Shown here: piece after piece, positions 52,828-63,931 of the stretch
How positions within the stretch are numbered: the stretch's first letter is position 1
Layout of the letters: each line of letters begins with the position of its first letter
Origin: Gammaproteobacteria bacterium
GTDB lineage: Bacteria > Pseudomonadota > Gammaproteobacteria > Pseudomonadales > Pseudohongiellaceae
Assembly (NCBI GenBank): GCA_018661465.1
Contig: JABJIC010000028.1
Location: 210,276-274,275 of the forward strand
Reading direction: 5' to 3'
Length of the DNA stretch: 64,000 nt
Position numbers and translations under genes: made by a program
Notes under the pieces: model-generated
Told to the model about the DNA's origin: nothing
Database searches by the model: none
What the model saw: only the letters and a program-made list of their open reading frames with translations

Positions 52828-53159
52828 AGTAATTTCCTTAATTAAAAAATATTGATCTCCATGTAGAGGAGATATCGTGCTAGAAATTCGGCGTACTTAT
52901 AAACTTCAGACGAGGTATTACTAGGTAGACTTCGAAATGGGGATAATAAATAGGTGCTTACTTTCAAGCTTCCTAGCATTGTACTCCCTAGTTAGGGGAT
53001 GTCAAAGAATTTATCAATGAATATTCTCAGCACTTACAAGCAGTTAGCTCGAATGGGTCAGGAATGTCAGCTATAGAATTGAGCTAATTGTTTGCAGCTG
53101 CGGAAAATCGACTCAACTGCTTGCCGAAAACATCGTTCTCATAGGCTGAATGTGAGGAA
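52828..53159 (-). other. 332-bp intergenic region holding the csp promoter and 5' leader
   Basis: No gene seen. On the minus strand a promoter at 52978-53005 would start transcription near 52971, giving a leader of about 143 nucleotides before the csp start. The remainder (53006-53159) shows no clear terminator for the upstream cytochrome gene. Confidence 0.6.
52978..53005 (-). promoter_or_regulatory. Sigma-70 promoter of the cold-shock gene
   Basis: Minus strand: TTGACA (-35, perfect), 16-base spacer, TACAAT (-10). The spacer holds the small palindrome CCCTAACTAGGG, a possible operator or chance. Confidence 0.75.
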
Positions 53160-53819
53160 TTACTGTGGATTCCTGCTCTGATAGATGCCGAAGTGAATAT
53201 ATTCACCATTTGTCCGCTGGCCAGGTTCGACATTCGCTGGCACTAGATTTCGCACTGGAGCCAGGCTCTTTAAGTAAGCGGCGATAGAAAAAGCATCTTC
53301 GTTGGTAATGCCTGAAAATGCAGGCCATGGCATTACAGGCAGGCTGCGGGCACTGTGATCTCTGGTGCCAACCCTTACCATTTCAACCAATTGATTCATG
53401 GTCCACGTGCCTAGCCCGGTTTCCATGTCAGGCGTGAGGTTGGGGGGATAGACAACACCGGGGTTATCGTCGATGAATGGGCTTGTATAGGCAATGCCTG
53501 TGGAGGAACCGGCTAACAATTTTGCAGCGTCGGGGGTTCCATTAAGTGCCCCCTCTGTGTGGCAACTGCCACAACCCAGCATACCGACCATATACCTACC
53601 TCTGGAAAGCTGCTCTGTTGAGTAGTTCGGGGAGGGTAATGGCTCAGGAGTAGCGAAAATAGAGGCAGGGGAGAGCTGTTCGTAATCCACCAAAGGGCTA
53701 TAGCCAGCAGTTTCGCAGGCTGACAGTGAAAGCGCTAAAAGCAGTGACACAGACACCATCTGTATAGGCGATCTGGCTGTATTTACGCTGTTAGTTTTAA
53801 AAATACGTGGAAAATTCAT
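53160..53819 (-). CDS. Mono-heme c-type cytochrome lipoprotein
   Basis: Cytochrome c of 219 residues with a lipobox (LALSLSAC, Cys about 35), so probably anchored in the outer or inner membrane. The heme site CGSCH is at about 83-87 (VGMLGCGSCHTEG), and PVMPWPAFSGITNEDAFSIAAYLKSL supplies the Met ligand, a layout common in dehydrogenase-associated cytochromes. No dehydrogenase is directly adjacent; the nearest quinoproteins are several kilobases away, so its donor is unknown. Confidence 0.88.
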   Translation of the reverse strand: MNFPRIFKTNSVNTARSPIQMVSVSLLLALSLSACETAGYSPLVDYEQLSPASIFATPEPLPSPNYSTEQLSRGRYMVGMLGCGSCHTEGALNGTPDAAKLLAGSSTGIAYTSPFIDDNPGVVYPPNLTPDMETGLGTWTMNQLVEMVRVGTRDHSARSLPVMPWPAFSGITNEDAFSIAAYLKSLAPVRNLVPANVEPGQRTNGEYIHFGIYQSRNPQ

Positions 53820-54002
53820 TCATCAGCTCCTTGAATACCTCATTAAATCCCACAAGCATCATCCCATGCCTGTAGTTGTCGCAGCTTGATCTCGAACAAA
53901 ACTGACCTTGAAACAAGATAGCTTTCTGCAAAATTAGCACTATGACTGCTATTAAAGTGAATTCCTTGAATTAACAACTCAGAGCAGAATTAAATACAGG
54001 GT

Positions 54003-54359
54003 TTACTTGTCAGACCAAACTGCTAGCTCATTGCCACTGGGCTCTACAAAGTGAAATCTCTTGCCGCCAGGAAACTCGAAAATAGGTTTATTGATGGAGC
54101 CGCCAGCGGATTTTACCTTTTCGAGGCAGTCCGCGAGCGAATCCGAATAAAGAACTACTAAGGCACCACCCTTGCTGGATTCAGATTGTAGATCTGCCCG
54201 ATAAAACCCACCATCGATGCCCTGCTTTTCGATAGAGCAATAATCAGGACCGTAGTCGACAAAACTCCAGGAGAATGCCTCAGTGAAGAACTGCTTCGTC
54301 GCTTCGAGATCCCGGGCGGGGAACTCGACATAATTGATCTCATTATTGCTCATGGGCAT
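54003..54359 (-). CDS. VOC-family (glyoxalase-like) protein
   Basis: Cytosolic VOC-fold protein of 118 residues (ATG 54353 is an alternative start). INYVEFPARDLEATKQFFTEAFSW and GSINKPIFEFPGGKRFHFVEPSGNELAVWSDK correspond to the paired beta-alpha-beta-beta-beta units with a terminal Glu-x-x-x-W. This subgroup is often labelled bleomycin-resistance or lactoylglutathione-lyase-like; real substrates are generally unknown. It follows the epoxide-hydrolase-like gene by 26 bp on the same strand, suggesting an operon. Confidence 0.87.
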   Translation of the reverse strand: MPMSNNEINYVEFPARDLEATKQFFTEAFSWSFVDYGPDYCSIEKQGIDGGFYRADLQSESSKGGALVVLYSDSLADCLEKVKSAGGSINKPIFEFPGGKRFHFVEPSGNELAVWSDK

Positions 54360-54385
54360 TCACCTCACAGCGGCTTTCAACAAGC

Positions 54386-55312
54386 TTACTGCCTTGCCAT
54401 TAACCACCACTTCAATGTAGAAGTCACCAATTCCGCCGCATCCTGTTGTACAAAATGATTGGCCGTGGGCGCGCTCACAATAGTGGTGTCTTTGTCATTC
54501 CAGTCCCAGGTGTTGTTTAGTCCATCTGAGTGCAGAGCAGTATCTTGAAGTCCATGGAAGACTAATAGTGGGATATCCAATTGGGGTGGAGGAGTAGGTG
54601 GTGGTGAATTGCTGTCGCCACGTGGATAGTTCTGTTTGTAGTAGGCCAACATTGCATCGAAGTTGGAGCGAGAAAACGCTTCAGTATATAAGGCTCGAGC
54701 CTCAGGATCTGATACCCAGAATGCCAGGGTCTGGGCTGTCATTGGTCCGCCGAAAAGAATATTTGGGTCCGATGGTGAGCCCTCAATAAACGTTCTCGCA
54801 TAGCCGCTGTTCTGCTGCTGCTCTGTATTAGTAGCTAGCTCTCTCGCTATGCCGTTGGGATGAGGGAGATTCAGGATCACCAGGCGTTCAACCATCTGCG
54901 GCAAGGCAAATGCGAATTGCCAAGATACGCTGCCGCCCCAGTCATGACCGACAATAGTAGCCTTCTCTTCACCAAAGTGACGAATTACAGCCGCTACGTC
55001 CGAAACCAGATAACGCATATCGTAGTTTTCATCGCCCTCAGGTTGGCCGCTAAGGTTGTAACCACGTTGATCGATGGCAACTACCTTGAAATTGTCCTTC
55101 AAACCTTCCATCTGATGCCGCCAGCTGTACCAGTAATCAGGGAAGCCATGGATCATTACAACCAGTGGACCTTCACCCATGGTGGCATAGTGAATTTTCA
55201 CACCATCGCTGTCAGCATAACCATGCTCCACTTCATCGAGAAAATCAGCCTGAGCGATCAGGCTAAATGAGGCAAGTATGCAGGCGAGAATTAGTTTTAT
55301 AGAAATTTTCAT
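54386..55312 (-). CDS. Exported epoxide-hydrolase-like alpha/beta hydrolase
   Basis: Alpha/beta hydrolase of 308 residues with a signal peptide ([16 protein letters not shown]). The oxyanion motif [11 protein letters not shown], the nucleophile Asp124 in [19 protein letters not shown], and the final His in [12 protein letters not shown] match soluble epoxide hydrolases and haloalkane dehalogenases. An Asp nucleophile excludes simple serine esterases. Location in the periplasm is less usual for the family. Likely partner in an operon is the VOC protein downstream. Confidence 0.87.
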   Translation of the reverse strand: MKISIKLILACILASFSLIAQADFLDEVEHGYADSDGVKIHYATMGEGPLVVMIHGFPDYWYSWRHQMEGLKDNFKVVAIDQRGYNLSGQPEGDENYDMRYLVSDVAAVIRHFGEEKATIVGHDWGGSVSWQFAFALPQMVERLVILNLPHPNGIARELATNTEQQQNSGYARTFIEGSPSDPNILFGGPMTAQTLAFWVSDPEARALYTEAFSRSNFDAMLAYYKQNYPRGDSNSPPPTPPPQLDIPLLVFHGLQDTALHSDGLNNTWDWNDKDTTIVSAPTANHFVQQDAAELVTSTLKWWLMARQ

Positions 55313-55436
55313 TGGCCTTCCTTAATTGATGATGTGCAATTCCCAGATTAAACCACTATTTGACTAAAAATAAGCAAAAAAGCCAGTTTTTCAGCCGCTG
55401 TTTAGTGTCTGTTCAGCTCGAAGGAAAAACATCAAA

Positions 55437-55465
55437 TTGATTCAGCTCAGGGAATTTCCTTTAAA
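55437..55465 (+). promoter_or_regulatory. Putative promoter of the cytochrome c-prime-like gene
   Basis: TTGATT (-35), 17-base spacer, TTTAAA (-10), about 43 bases before ATG 55508. The -10 is imperfect. Confidence 0.35.
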
Positions 55466-55507
55466 CTGTGGTAAAAATATCAGCCTCACAAAATTAAAGG
55501 AATAGTC

Positions 55508-55942
55508 ATGCAAGTTTTGAAAAAATCAGCGCTACTCATACTTGGAGCAAGCCTGTTGTCATTCTCTCTTCCCTTGTATTCGGCGGAAGCTGAGGCTCAG
55601 CTCACAACTAAAGAGCTAATGAACGGAATCATGACCCCGATGACAACCATAATCTGGGGAGCCTATCAGTTACAAACTGACGCTGAATGGAAGGCAGTGG
55701 AAGATGCTGCTTTAACAGTTATAGCAGCTGGTCAATTGCTGGCCACAGGTGGTGCCGAGGACGGAGCTCGTGAAATGGCAGCCGAAGAAGAATGGCAGGG
55801 TCATACGGCCCGACTTATTGCGGCGGCGCGAAAGGTGGTTACTGCAGTGTCAGAAAAAAACGAAGAGGCTCTCTCCGAAGCGGGCAACAATGACCTGTAC
55901 CCGCCCTGTGAAGAGTGTCATCAGAAATACCAGGCTCGATGA
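55508..55942 (+). CDS. Class II c-type cytochrome (cytochrome c-prime/c556-like)
   Basis: Exported protein of 144 residues with a signal peptide (to about LYSAEA), an all-helical body and the heme site CEECH near the C-terminus (PPCEECHQKYQ), which is the class II four-helix-bundle layout. ITVIAAGQLLATGG and the Trp/Met-containing helix 1 (MNGIMTPMTTIIWGAY) fit. It may carry electrons or bind NO, as such proteins do elsewhere. AAAGGA precedes the start. Its stop abuts the stop of the convergent monooxygenase gene with no gap. Confidence 0.85.
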   Translation: MQVLKKSALLILGASLLSFSLPLYSAEAEAQLTTKELMNGIMTPMTTIIWGAYQLQTDAEWKAVEDAALTVIAAGQLLATGGAEDGAREMAAEEEWQGHTARLIAAARKVVTAVSEKNEEALSEAGNNDLYPPCEECHQKYQAR

Positions 55943-57538
55943 TCAGCTGAGTTTGAATCCCTCGTAGTTGTTTCTGGCGACGTGTTCACAGTGCTGAACA
56001 TAAGAAGGAAAGCCTAGATAGGGCATGAAGATTCTTGGTTTATCCGGAATATTAGCTCCGGTATACCAGGAATTACATCCCTCGGGATAGAGAGTTTGAT
56101 CGGCTATCCGGTTTACTTCTAGCACCCATTTTTCCTCTGCTGCTTCATCAGCCACTATTACTTGATAAGAGTGCTTTTCAAGATGCTTTAGGCAGTCGCT
56201 TATCCAGTCAACATGTTGTTCGATGGCAACGATCATATTCGCTAGAACAGACGGGCTACCTGGACCGGTGATGGTGAACAAATTCGGGAATCCGCTAACG
56301 CTTAATCCGAGATAGTTTTTAGGACCATCTTGCCATTTATCTTTCAGCCTCTTTCCTTCCAGTCCTTTGATATCAATATCCAACAGTGCGCCGGTCATGG
56401 CATCGAATCCTGTTGCAAGAATCAGGTAGTCGAATTCATATTCCCCAGCGCTGGTTTTTAATCCGGATTCAGTAATCTCTTCGATAGGGTGGTTGGCGAC
56501 ATCAACAAGTGATACGTTTTTCCTGTTAAATGTTTTGTAGTAATCAGTATCAACACATAGCCTCTTGCAGCCGACGATGGTAGATGGGCATAACAAATCT
56601 GCGACGGATTGATTTTCAACAATTTCTCTTATTTTCCCCTGTATGAATTTCGAAGCGGTTTCATTCGCTTCAATATTGATAGCGAGATCATTGAAGCTGG
56701 CGAGAAACGGAAGGCCGCCAGCTTCCCATCGTTGCTCATATTCCGTTTGTCTTTCTTTCTCTGAAACTTCAAGAGCAGAAACTGAATTGGGATTATTATT
56801 GAGGGCAGCGTAGCGTCGAGAATTATCTTCGCGAAATGTTGAGTACTCGGCTTTTATTTTGGCTTCATACTTTTTGTCCATCGCTTCATTTCGAGCAGGT
56901 ATGGAATAGCTGGGTGTGCGTTGAAAAATCAGTAGTTCAGAGGCTTGCTTGGCGATCAGGGGAATGGCTTGAATAGCAGAAGAGCCAGTACCGATAATTC
57001 CTACAGTCTTTCCAGTGAAGTCCCTGCCTTTCTGAGGCCAATTTCCGGTATGTAAAACTTCACCTCTGAAATTGCCTAATCCAGGGAAGTCAGGAATATT
57101 ATTTTTTGAGAGACAGCCTGTTGCCATGATGCAATACCGGCTGTAGAACAATTCACCTTTTTCTGTGGTGCATTGCCAGAGAGAACTGTTCTTATCGAAG
57201 TGAAGCGAGGTAATGTTGCAACCGAAGTTTATATCCCTAAGAAGATCGAATTTGTCGGCGACGTGATTTGCATATTCCAAAATTTCGGGCTGAGGGGCAT
57301 ATTTTTCACTCCAGCTCCAATTCTGCTGCAGCTCATCGGAGAACTGATAAGAATACTCCATGCTGTTAACGTCGCAACGGGCCCCCGGATAACGGTTCCA
57401 ATACCAGGTGCCTCCTACGCCATCTCCTCGCTCGAAAACTTTCGTCTTGAGCCCTAGGGCGCGCATACGATGTAAGGCATACATTCCGGCGAAACCTGCG
57501 CCTACAATAATCACATCCAGTTTTTGTTCTGCGTTCAT
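55943..57538 (-). CDS. FAD/NADPH-dependent Baeyer-Villiger-type monooxygenase
   Basis: Class B flavoprotein monooxygenase of 531 residues. The FAD site GAGFAGMYALHRM is near the N-terminus, the Baeyer-Villiger fingerprint FRGEVLHTGNWP is at about 157-168, and the NADPH site GTGSSAIQ follows at about 183-190. GGTWYWNRYPGARCDV is typical of cyclohexanone or phenylacetone monooxygenases. It should insert oxygen next to a ketone to give an ester or lactone, or oxidise a soft nucleophile. No ketone pathway lies beside it; the nearby hydrolases could act on ester products, which is speculative. Confidence 0.92.
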   Translation of the reverse strand: MNAEQKLDVIIVGAGFAGMYALHRMRALGLKTKVFERGDGVGGTWYWNRYPGARCDVNSMEYSYQFSDELQQNWSWSEKYAPQPEILEYANHVADKFDLLRDINFGCNITSLHFDKNSSLWQCTTEKGELFYSRYCIMATGCLSKNNIPDFPGLGNFRGEVLHTGNWPQKGRDFTGKTVGIIGTGSSAIQAIPLIAKQASELLIFQRTPSYSIPARNEAMDKKYEAKIKAEYSTFREDNSRRYAALNNNPNSVSALEVSEKERQTEYEQRWEAGGLPFLASFNDLAINIEANETASKFIQGKIREIVENQSVADLLCPSTIVGCKRLCVDTDYYKTFNRKNVSLVDVANHPIEEITESGLKTSAGEYEFDYLILATGFDAMTGALLDIDIKGLEGKRLKDKWQDGPKNYLGLSVSGFPNLFTITGPGSPSVLANMIVAIEQHVDWISDCLKHLEKHSYQVIVADEAAEEKWVLEVNRIADQTLYPEGCNSWYTGANIPDKPRIFMPYLGFPSYVQHCEHVARNNYEGFKLS

Positions 57539-57625
57539 CTAAAGCTCACTGAAAATATTTTGATAGTGCGTTATCCAAACCGTGACTCTTCTCTGTCTAC
57601 CTGTAGGTTGGCTACCTGTAGATAG

Positions 57626-58627
57626 CTACACAAGGTACAAGGAAGGCAGTCTTTCTATAAACCAGTAGGCAGCAATTCCTCCTAGCCCATAGGCTAATCC
57701 GCGATACAGGCTGCCCAATTGTTCAGAAAGGAATTTTGCAAAAAGCATATTGATGGTAACGAGTGCTCCAATGAAGGCAACCTGACCCGCTTCAACTCCA
57801 AGATTGAAAAATAGGAGCGCCAGGGGTATGTCCCCATCGCTCAATCCCAGTTCTCCCAGGGCGCCTGCGAATCCGAAACCATGAATAAGTCCGAAGATGA
57901 ATGCAATGATCCACGGGCTGGCGTGAGCCAATGTCCTTTGTCCCCGCTGCGCCATAATAACTTCTCTTGCCAGAAAGACGATGGAGAGGGCAATCAACAC
58001 TTCTATGGGGGCGTTAGGTACAGGAAAGATTCCAAGTACGGCAAATGCGAGGGTGATGCTGTGAGCTATAGTAAAAGCGGTCACCGTTTTGATAAGTTTC
58101 CAGAAACCCTTTACCAATAACAATAGTCCTAATACAAAGAGTAGGTGATCTATACCAAGAAGAATGTGTTCGGCGCCGAGCTCAAGATAGCGGATAGCCA
58201 GGCTGCTTATAGATGCTGCACCTGCCTTCAGGTCTGCCAAAGGAATTACGACATCACTTCCGTCTCCGGGAAAATATCCGGAGACACTGCTGTCATCGTT
58301 CCAATTGGCAATAACCACCACGCCTTCGAATCCCCACGGAAAAGAGAGTTGGTCATCGACATTGAGCTGAGGTTCGCAATAAAAGCGGTAGCTGAAACGT
58401 CCCGGTTCAAGCCCTTCGCATCGCGGGGGCAATATTCTCTCTATATTAAAAAGGGGAGGCACTTGCTGGTCTACAATGGAAAGCTGATAAAAGCCCTCTT
58501 CGGTTTCATCCATGATTACCCTGGCAACACCGGTGACATCGATGTCATGGGCAATAGAATTGGAGCCTAGAAAAGCGGCGCCGCCCAGAATGAGTATGAT
58601 GAACAATGACTGTTTGAATGATCTCAT
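57626..58627 (-). CDS. HupE/UreJ-like membrane protein with N-terminal exported domain
   Basis: Membrane protein of 333 residues. After a signal segment, an extracytoplasmic part of about 130 residues precedes six or seven helices that match the HupE/UreJ_2 domain: LELGAEHILLGIDHLLFVLGLLLL, FTIAHSITLAFAVLG, ALSIVFLAREV and LIHGFGFAGALGELG, with conserved His and Asp residues that could bind metal. HupE proteins are proposed nickel or cobalt permeases. No hydrogenase or urease is in the window. A parvulin gene lies 21 bp upstream on the same strand. Confidence 0.88.
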   Translation of the reverse strand: MRSFKQSLFIILILGGAAFLGSNSIAHDIDVTGVARVIMDETEEGFYQLSIVDQQVPPLFNIERILPPRCEGLEPGRFSYRFYCEPQLNVDDQLSFPWGFEGVVVIANWNDDSSVSGYFPGDGSDVVIPLADLKAGAASISSLAIRYLELGAEHILLGIDHLLFVLGLLLLVKGFWKLIKTVTAFTIAHSITLAFAVLGIFPVPNAPIEVLIALSIVFLAREVIMAQRGQRTLAHASPWIIAFIFGLIHGFGFAGALGELGLSDGDIPLALLFFNLGVEAGQVAFIGALVTINMLFAKFLSEQLGSLYRGLAYGLGGIAAYWFIERLPSLYLV

Positions 58628-58648
58628 ATGTAGCTTAGGGCGCGATGA

Positions 58649-59488
58649 CTAATCGACTAGACTTTCATTGACGATTATCGAGTATTTTTCCCACAGCAGG
58701 TCCACCTCTTGCTGTAGCCGCTGATCCTCTTCGCTACTTATCCAATCCAGACGAACCAGGTCGGTGATTTCCGAGAGTGCTGGGAGTTGGGCAGCTGTTC
58801 TTGCCGTCACTCGAAGCCAATGCTGGCCACGGTTGCTTACAAACGGGCCACTCCAATTTCCTGGCCGAGAATTGAAGACCTCGTCGGCATAGGATTCTTC
58901 AAAAATATTATTAAGATCGGTGTAATTCACTCCGGGCAAGGTGGACAGGCTTCCTTCCTCTGCAGCCAATAAAACATCAGGATCGCTGGCCTGTTGTAAC
59001 AAGGTAAGGATTTCTGCGGATAGCTCGTCTCTATTATCAAATACTAATTCATCCACCGTAATTGTCTCGGTAGTGCGATAACGCTGCTGATTTTCCTGGT
59101 AGTAGGCATTCAGCTCTTCATCGCTTGGCTGAATGATGTCGCCGCTGAGTACATGGCGCATTTTCTGAGCGAGGATGTCGTGGATGCGGGCATCTTTATC
59201 CAATTCCATAGACAGAGCTTCCCGTACCAGTATCTGTTCCTCGATATAGCGCGCGGCAATCAGTTGGCGTTGATCTTCAGTCAACTCTTCCCCTCTGGCT
59301 ACTTCCGCCTGGAAGATTCTGACATCGATGTCGCTCTGTTCAATTTCCAGAATGTTCTCATTGCTGGACTGAACCACAGAGTAGAGACCGAAAATCAGTG
59401 CAGCTATCAAAAAGAAGTGCAGCATTGGCTCCTGAAGCAATCTCCGAGAGAGGCTCTGATCACCGTTTTTGCTTAGAGGTTCGTTCAT
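58649..59488 (-). CDS. Membrane-anchored parvulin-type peptidyl-prolyl isomerase
   Basis: PpiC/SurA-family-like protein of 279 residues. A short cytosolic head precedes one transmembrane helix (FFLIAALIFGLYSVV, about 30-45), then a periplasmic SurA_N-like helical region (RQLIAARYIEEQILVREALSMELD) and a parvulin domain (about 120-255, ending GPFVSNRGQHWLRV). The domain is somewhat reduced compared with PpiD. It precedes the HupE-like gene by 21 bp; such pairs recur in marine bacteria as far as I recall, and the isomerase may help fold the HupE exported domain. Confidence 0.82.
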   Translation of the reverse strand: MNEPLSKNGDQSLSRRLLQEPMLHFFLIAALIFGLYSVVQSSNENILEIEQSDIDVRIFQAEVARGEELTEDQRQLIAARYIEEQILVREALSMELDKDARIHDILAQKMRHVLSGDIIQPSDEELNAYYQENQQRYRTTETITVDELVFDNRDELSAEILTLLQQASDPDVLLAAEEGSLSTLPGVNYTDLNNIFEESYADEVFNSRPGNWSGPFVSNRGQHWLRVTARTAAQLPALSEITDLVRLDWISSEEDQRLQQEVDLLWEKYSIIVNESLVD

Positions 59489-59728
59489 GTGCTGATATCT
59501 TGGTTGCTCAAATAAGTATCCGAACAGGAAGAGTATGTTCTGGATTTATTCGATGCAAGCCTGACAGCTGGAATACTAAGTTCCTAGCTTGCTCTCGGTC
59601 TGCAAAAGAACTAACAGATGAAACTCTTGCAAAGTAGCAAGACTTGGGATTTTATAGGCAGCACCAAGGGTGATGAAGCCTATAGCGGGCTTCTGCTAAG
59701 GACATATTTCAAGCAGGGCTGATACACA

Positions 59729-60472
59729 ATGGATACGCTTTCACAGAAATTTCTCGATTCCTGTCGTCAAGAAGACGGAAAGGTGCTCCGCGGCGAGAGT
59801 ATGACGCGGATTGAGACCTTCGTTGATGCGGCGTTTGCATTCTCCTTTACCATGCTAGTGATTAGCATCGATGTGATTCCCCAGAACCCGCAGGAGCTTC
59901 TCGAGCTGTCGCGAGATATCCCTGCCTTTCTCCTAAGCGCAACCATAATTGGCTCCATATGGTTGGCCCATTCGAATTGGAGCAGAATATTCGGCCTTCA
60001 AGACAAATTGACTGTGGCCTTAAGTTTGGCATTAGTCATGCTGGTATTGATATTTGTGTACCCAATCAAGCTGATGGTGCAGGCAACAGTGATCTATCTT
60101 AGCGATGGTGCTCTAGGAACAGATATTTTCTCCAGTGGCGGCTGGGATAATAATGAAGTTGTCAGTTTGTTTGTTTACTTTGGGCTGGGACTACTCGCTC
60201 TGTCACTGCTTATCATTTCGTTCTACGTAAACTCGCTGCGCTATCGTCGCGAGCTATGCCTGAGCAACTATAAGGTATTTTATTGCAACAGAGCTATCTA
60301 CACCTGGCTGACTCTGAGTGTGACCTCAGTTATATCCGGCTTCATCGCCCTGAACTCCGATGCTGATAATGTCGCGAGATCCGGTAATGCTTACACAACA
60401 CTTTTCTTCACTATCCCTCTGGTACGGCATTTTTATGGGAGAAATAACTCCCATAATAAACCTGATACCTAA
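59729..60472 (+). CDS. TMEM175/DUF1211-like potassium channel family protein
   Basis: Membrane protein of 247 residues. The first helix carries RIETFVDAAFAFSFTMLVISID, a variant of the R-x-x-x-F-S-D motif that lines the pore of bacterial TMEM175 potassium channels. Here Ser is Val. TIIGSIWLAHSNWSRIF and several further helices follow. Bacterial channels of this family have one six-helix unit and assemble as tetramers. It sits just upstream of guaB, and no regulator is apparent. Ion selectivity of the variant motif is unknown. Confidence 0.75.
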   Translation: MDTLSQKFLDSCRQEDGKVLRGESMTRIETFVDAAFAFSFTMLVISIDVIPQNPQELLELSRDIPAFLLSATIIGSIWLAHSNWSRIFGLQDKLTVALSLALVMLVLIFVYPIKLMVQATVIYLSDGALGTDIFSSGGWDNNEVVSLFVYFGLGLLALSLLIISFYVNSLRYRRELCLSNYKVFYCNRAIYTWLTLSVTSVISGFIALNSDADNVARSGNAYTTLFFTIPLVRHFYGRNNSHNKPDT

Positions 60473-60492
60473 TAGATTTATGCTCAATCTAA

Positions 60493-62074
<1,582 letters not shown>

Positions 62075-62076
<2 letters not shown>

Positions 62077-62200
62077 GACGGACACGCCCTGGTTGCCCGC
62101 ATACTTCGTTAAAAGCACTGGGAAAATACTCACGTATTACATATACGCTCCGTTTTCCCCAGTGCTTTTGCCTCGTCTCCGGGCACCCATGACGCGTCCT
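62075..62200. repeat. 126-bp near-perfect inverted repeat between guaB and guaA
   Basis: Outer arms AGGACG / CGTCCT, then GGTTGCCCG / CGGGCACCC, then AAAAGCACTGGG-AAAA / TTTTCCCCAGTGCTTTT, and an apex CGTAT-TACAT-ATACG. Together they can form a cruciform or a very long RNA hairpin. The left arm begins at the last two bases of the guaB stop. It resembles a miniature mobile or REP-like palindromic element more than a simple terminator, as no U tract follows. Confidence 0.8.
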
Positions 62201-62293
62201 TCATATCTAGACACGTAGTTGGATTCGGTCGTTGATTCTCATGTGAGCGTCAAGACTTATCTTTTTCTAATTTATTTATTAAGAACTTTTTAA

Positions 62294-63874
62294 ATGACAA
62301 CAGCGAATATTCATAGCCAGAAAATTCTTATTCTGGATTTTGGTTCCCAGTACACACAACTGATTGCTCGGCGGGTTCGAGAGTTGGGGGTTTATTGTGA
62401 GATTTGGGATTATACGGTGGACGAGGAATTGTTTCGGGAGTTTGCTCCCAAGGGAATTATTTTTTCCGGTTCACCTGAGTCAGCTAACACTAATGAGTCT
62501 CCCAGGCCTCCTTCGTTTCTCTATGACGCTGGGCTTCCTATACTGGGTATTTGTTACGGCATGCAGACCATGGCTGAACAGTTTGGTGGCAAGGTCGAGG
62601 CTTCATCGAAATCAGAATTCGGTTTTGCACAGGTAGATGTCGTAGCGAACAATAAGTTGTTCGCAGGAATCGAGGATCGAGTTAACGACAAGGGTGAAGG
62701 GCAGCTTGATGTGTGGATGAGCCATGGAGACAAAGTAACTCAGGTTCCTCCAGGCTTTGAATTAATGGCTGCTACCGAAAGCGCGCCAATCGCCGCCATG
62801 TGTGATGAGTCGCGTTCGTTTTACGGTATTCAGTTTCATCCGGAAGTTACTCATACCGTTCAGGGACTTCGGATTCTTGAACGCTTTGCCCATGACATTT
62901 GCGGCTGTGAATCTTTGTGGACGCCGGCAAGCATTATTGAAGATGCCATCAACACGGTTCGTGAACGAGTAGGAACTGATAAAGTTTTGCTTGGTCTCTC
63001 GGGCGGGGTTGATTCCTCTGTGGTAGCCGCGCTTCTCCATGAGGCTATTGGTGATCAGCTCACCTGTGTTTTTGTAGACAACGGACTTCTTCGTCTCAAT
63101 GAAGGCGACCAGGTTATGGCTACTTTCGCCAAGAACATGGGCATCAAGGTTATTCGAGCTGATGCTGAGGAATTGTTCCTGTCGAAGCTTGCTGGCGTTG
63201 ATGAGCCAGAGCAGAAGCGAAAGATTATTGGCAATACCTTCATCGAAATTTTTGACGAGGAAGCGACCAAATTAAAGGATGTAAATTGGCTGGCACAGGG
63301 AACCATCTATCCTGACGTGATTGAATCCGCTGGTTCAAAGACAGGCAAGGCCCATGTCATCAAATCCCATCATAATGTTGGTGGTCTGCCTGATGACATG
63401 AAGATGGAATTGGTGGAGCCTCTGCGTGAATTGTTCAAGGATGAAGTTCGCAAGATCGGTCTCGAATTGGGTCTGCCTTACGACATGGTATACCGCCATC
63501 CTTTCCCGGGTCCTGGTCTCGGCGTTCGGGTGTTGGGCGAGGTCAAGAAAGAATACTGTGATGTATTGCGCCAGGCCGATGCGATCTTCATGGAGGAATT
63601 GCACAGGGCAGATGCCTACAACAAAGTAAGTCAGGCGTTTGCCGTATTCCTACCGGTGAAATCAGTAGGAGTTGTTGGTGATGCTCGACGTTATTCCTGG
63701 GTAATTACCATACGCGCCGTAGAGACCATCGATTTCATGACTGCGCGCTGGGCAAGGCTCGACCCTGAGCTTCTGGAAACAGTGTCCAATCGCATCATGA
63801 ATGAAATTGCCGATGTGTCACGTGTTGCCTATGATATTTCCAGTAAGCCCCCGGCGACCATTGAGTGGGAGTAA
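62294..63874 (+). CDS. guaA: GMP synthase (glutamine-hydrolysing)
   Basis: Converts XMP to GMP using glutamine and ATP. The N-terminal GATase domain has the nucleophile Cys in GICYGMQTM and the triad His and Glu in FHPEVTHT. The ATP pyrophosphatase domain has the PP-loop LSGGVDSSV (about residue 235), and the C-terminal dimerisation domain carries [15 protein letters not shown] and ends in KPPATIEWE. The 526 residues are exactly typical. It follows guaB in the standard order. Confidence 0.98.
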   Translation: MTTANIHSQKILILDFGSQYTQLIARRVRELGVYCEIWDYTVDEELFREFAPKGIIFSGSPESANTNESPRPPSFLYDAGLPILGICYGMQTMAEQFGGKVEASSKSEFGFAQVDVVANNKLFAGIEDRVNDKGEGQLDVWMSHGDKVTQVPPGFELMAATESAPIAAMCDESRSFYGIQFHPEVTHTVQGLRILERFAHDICGCESLWTPASIIEDAINTVRERVGTDKVLLGLSGGVDSSVVAALLHEAIGDQLTCVFVDNGLLRLNEGDQVMATFAKNMGIKVIRADAEELFLSKLAGVDEPEQKRKIIGNTFIEIFDEEATKLKDVNWLAQGTIYPDVIESAGSKTGKAHVIKSHHNVGGLPDDMKMELVEPLRELFKDEVRKIGLELGLPYDMVYRHPFPGPGLGVRVLGEVKKEYCDVLRQADAIFMEELHRADAYNKVSQAFAVFLPVKSVGVVGDARRYSWVITIRAVETIDFMTARWARLDPELLETVSNRIMNEIADVSRVAYDISSKPPATIEWE

Positions 63875-63931
63875 CTACACGGTCGTAACTTCTTGAATTT
63901 ATGCTTCAAAAGCTGCTTCTGAGAGAATGAA

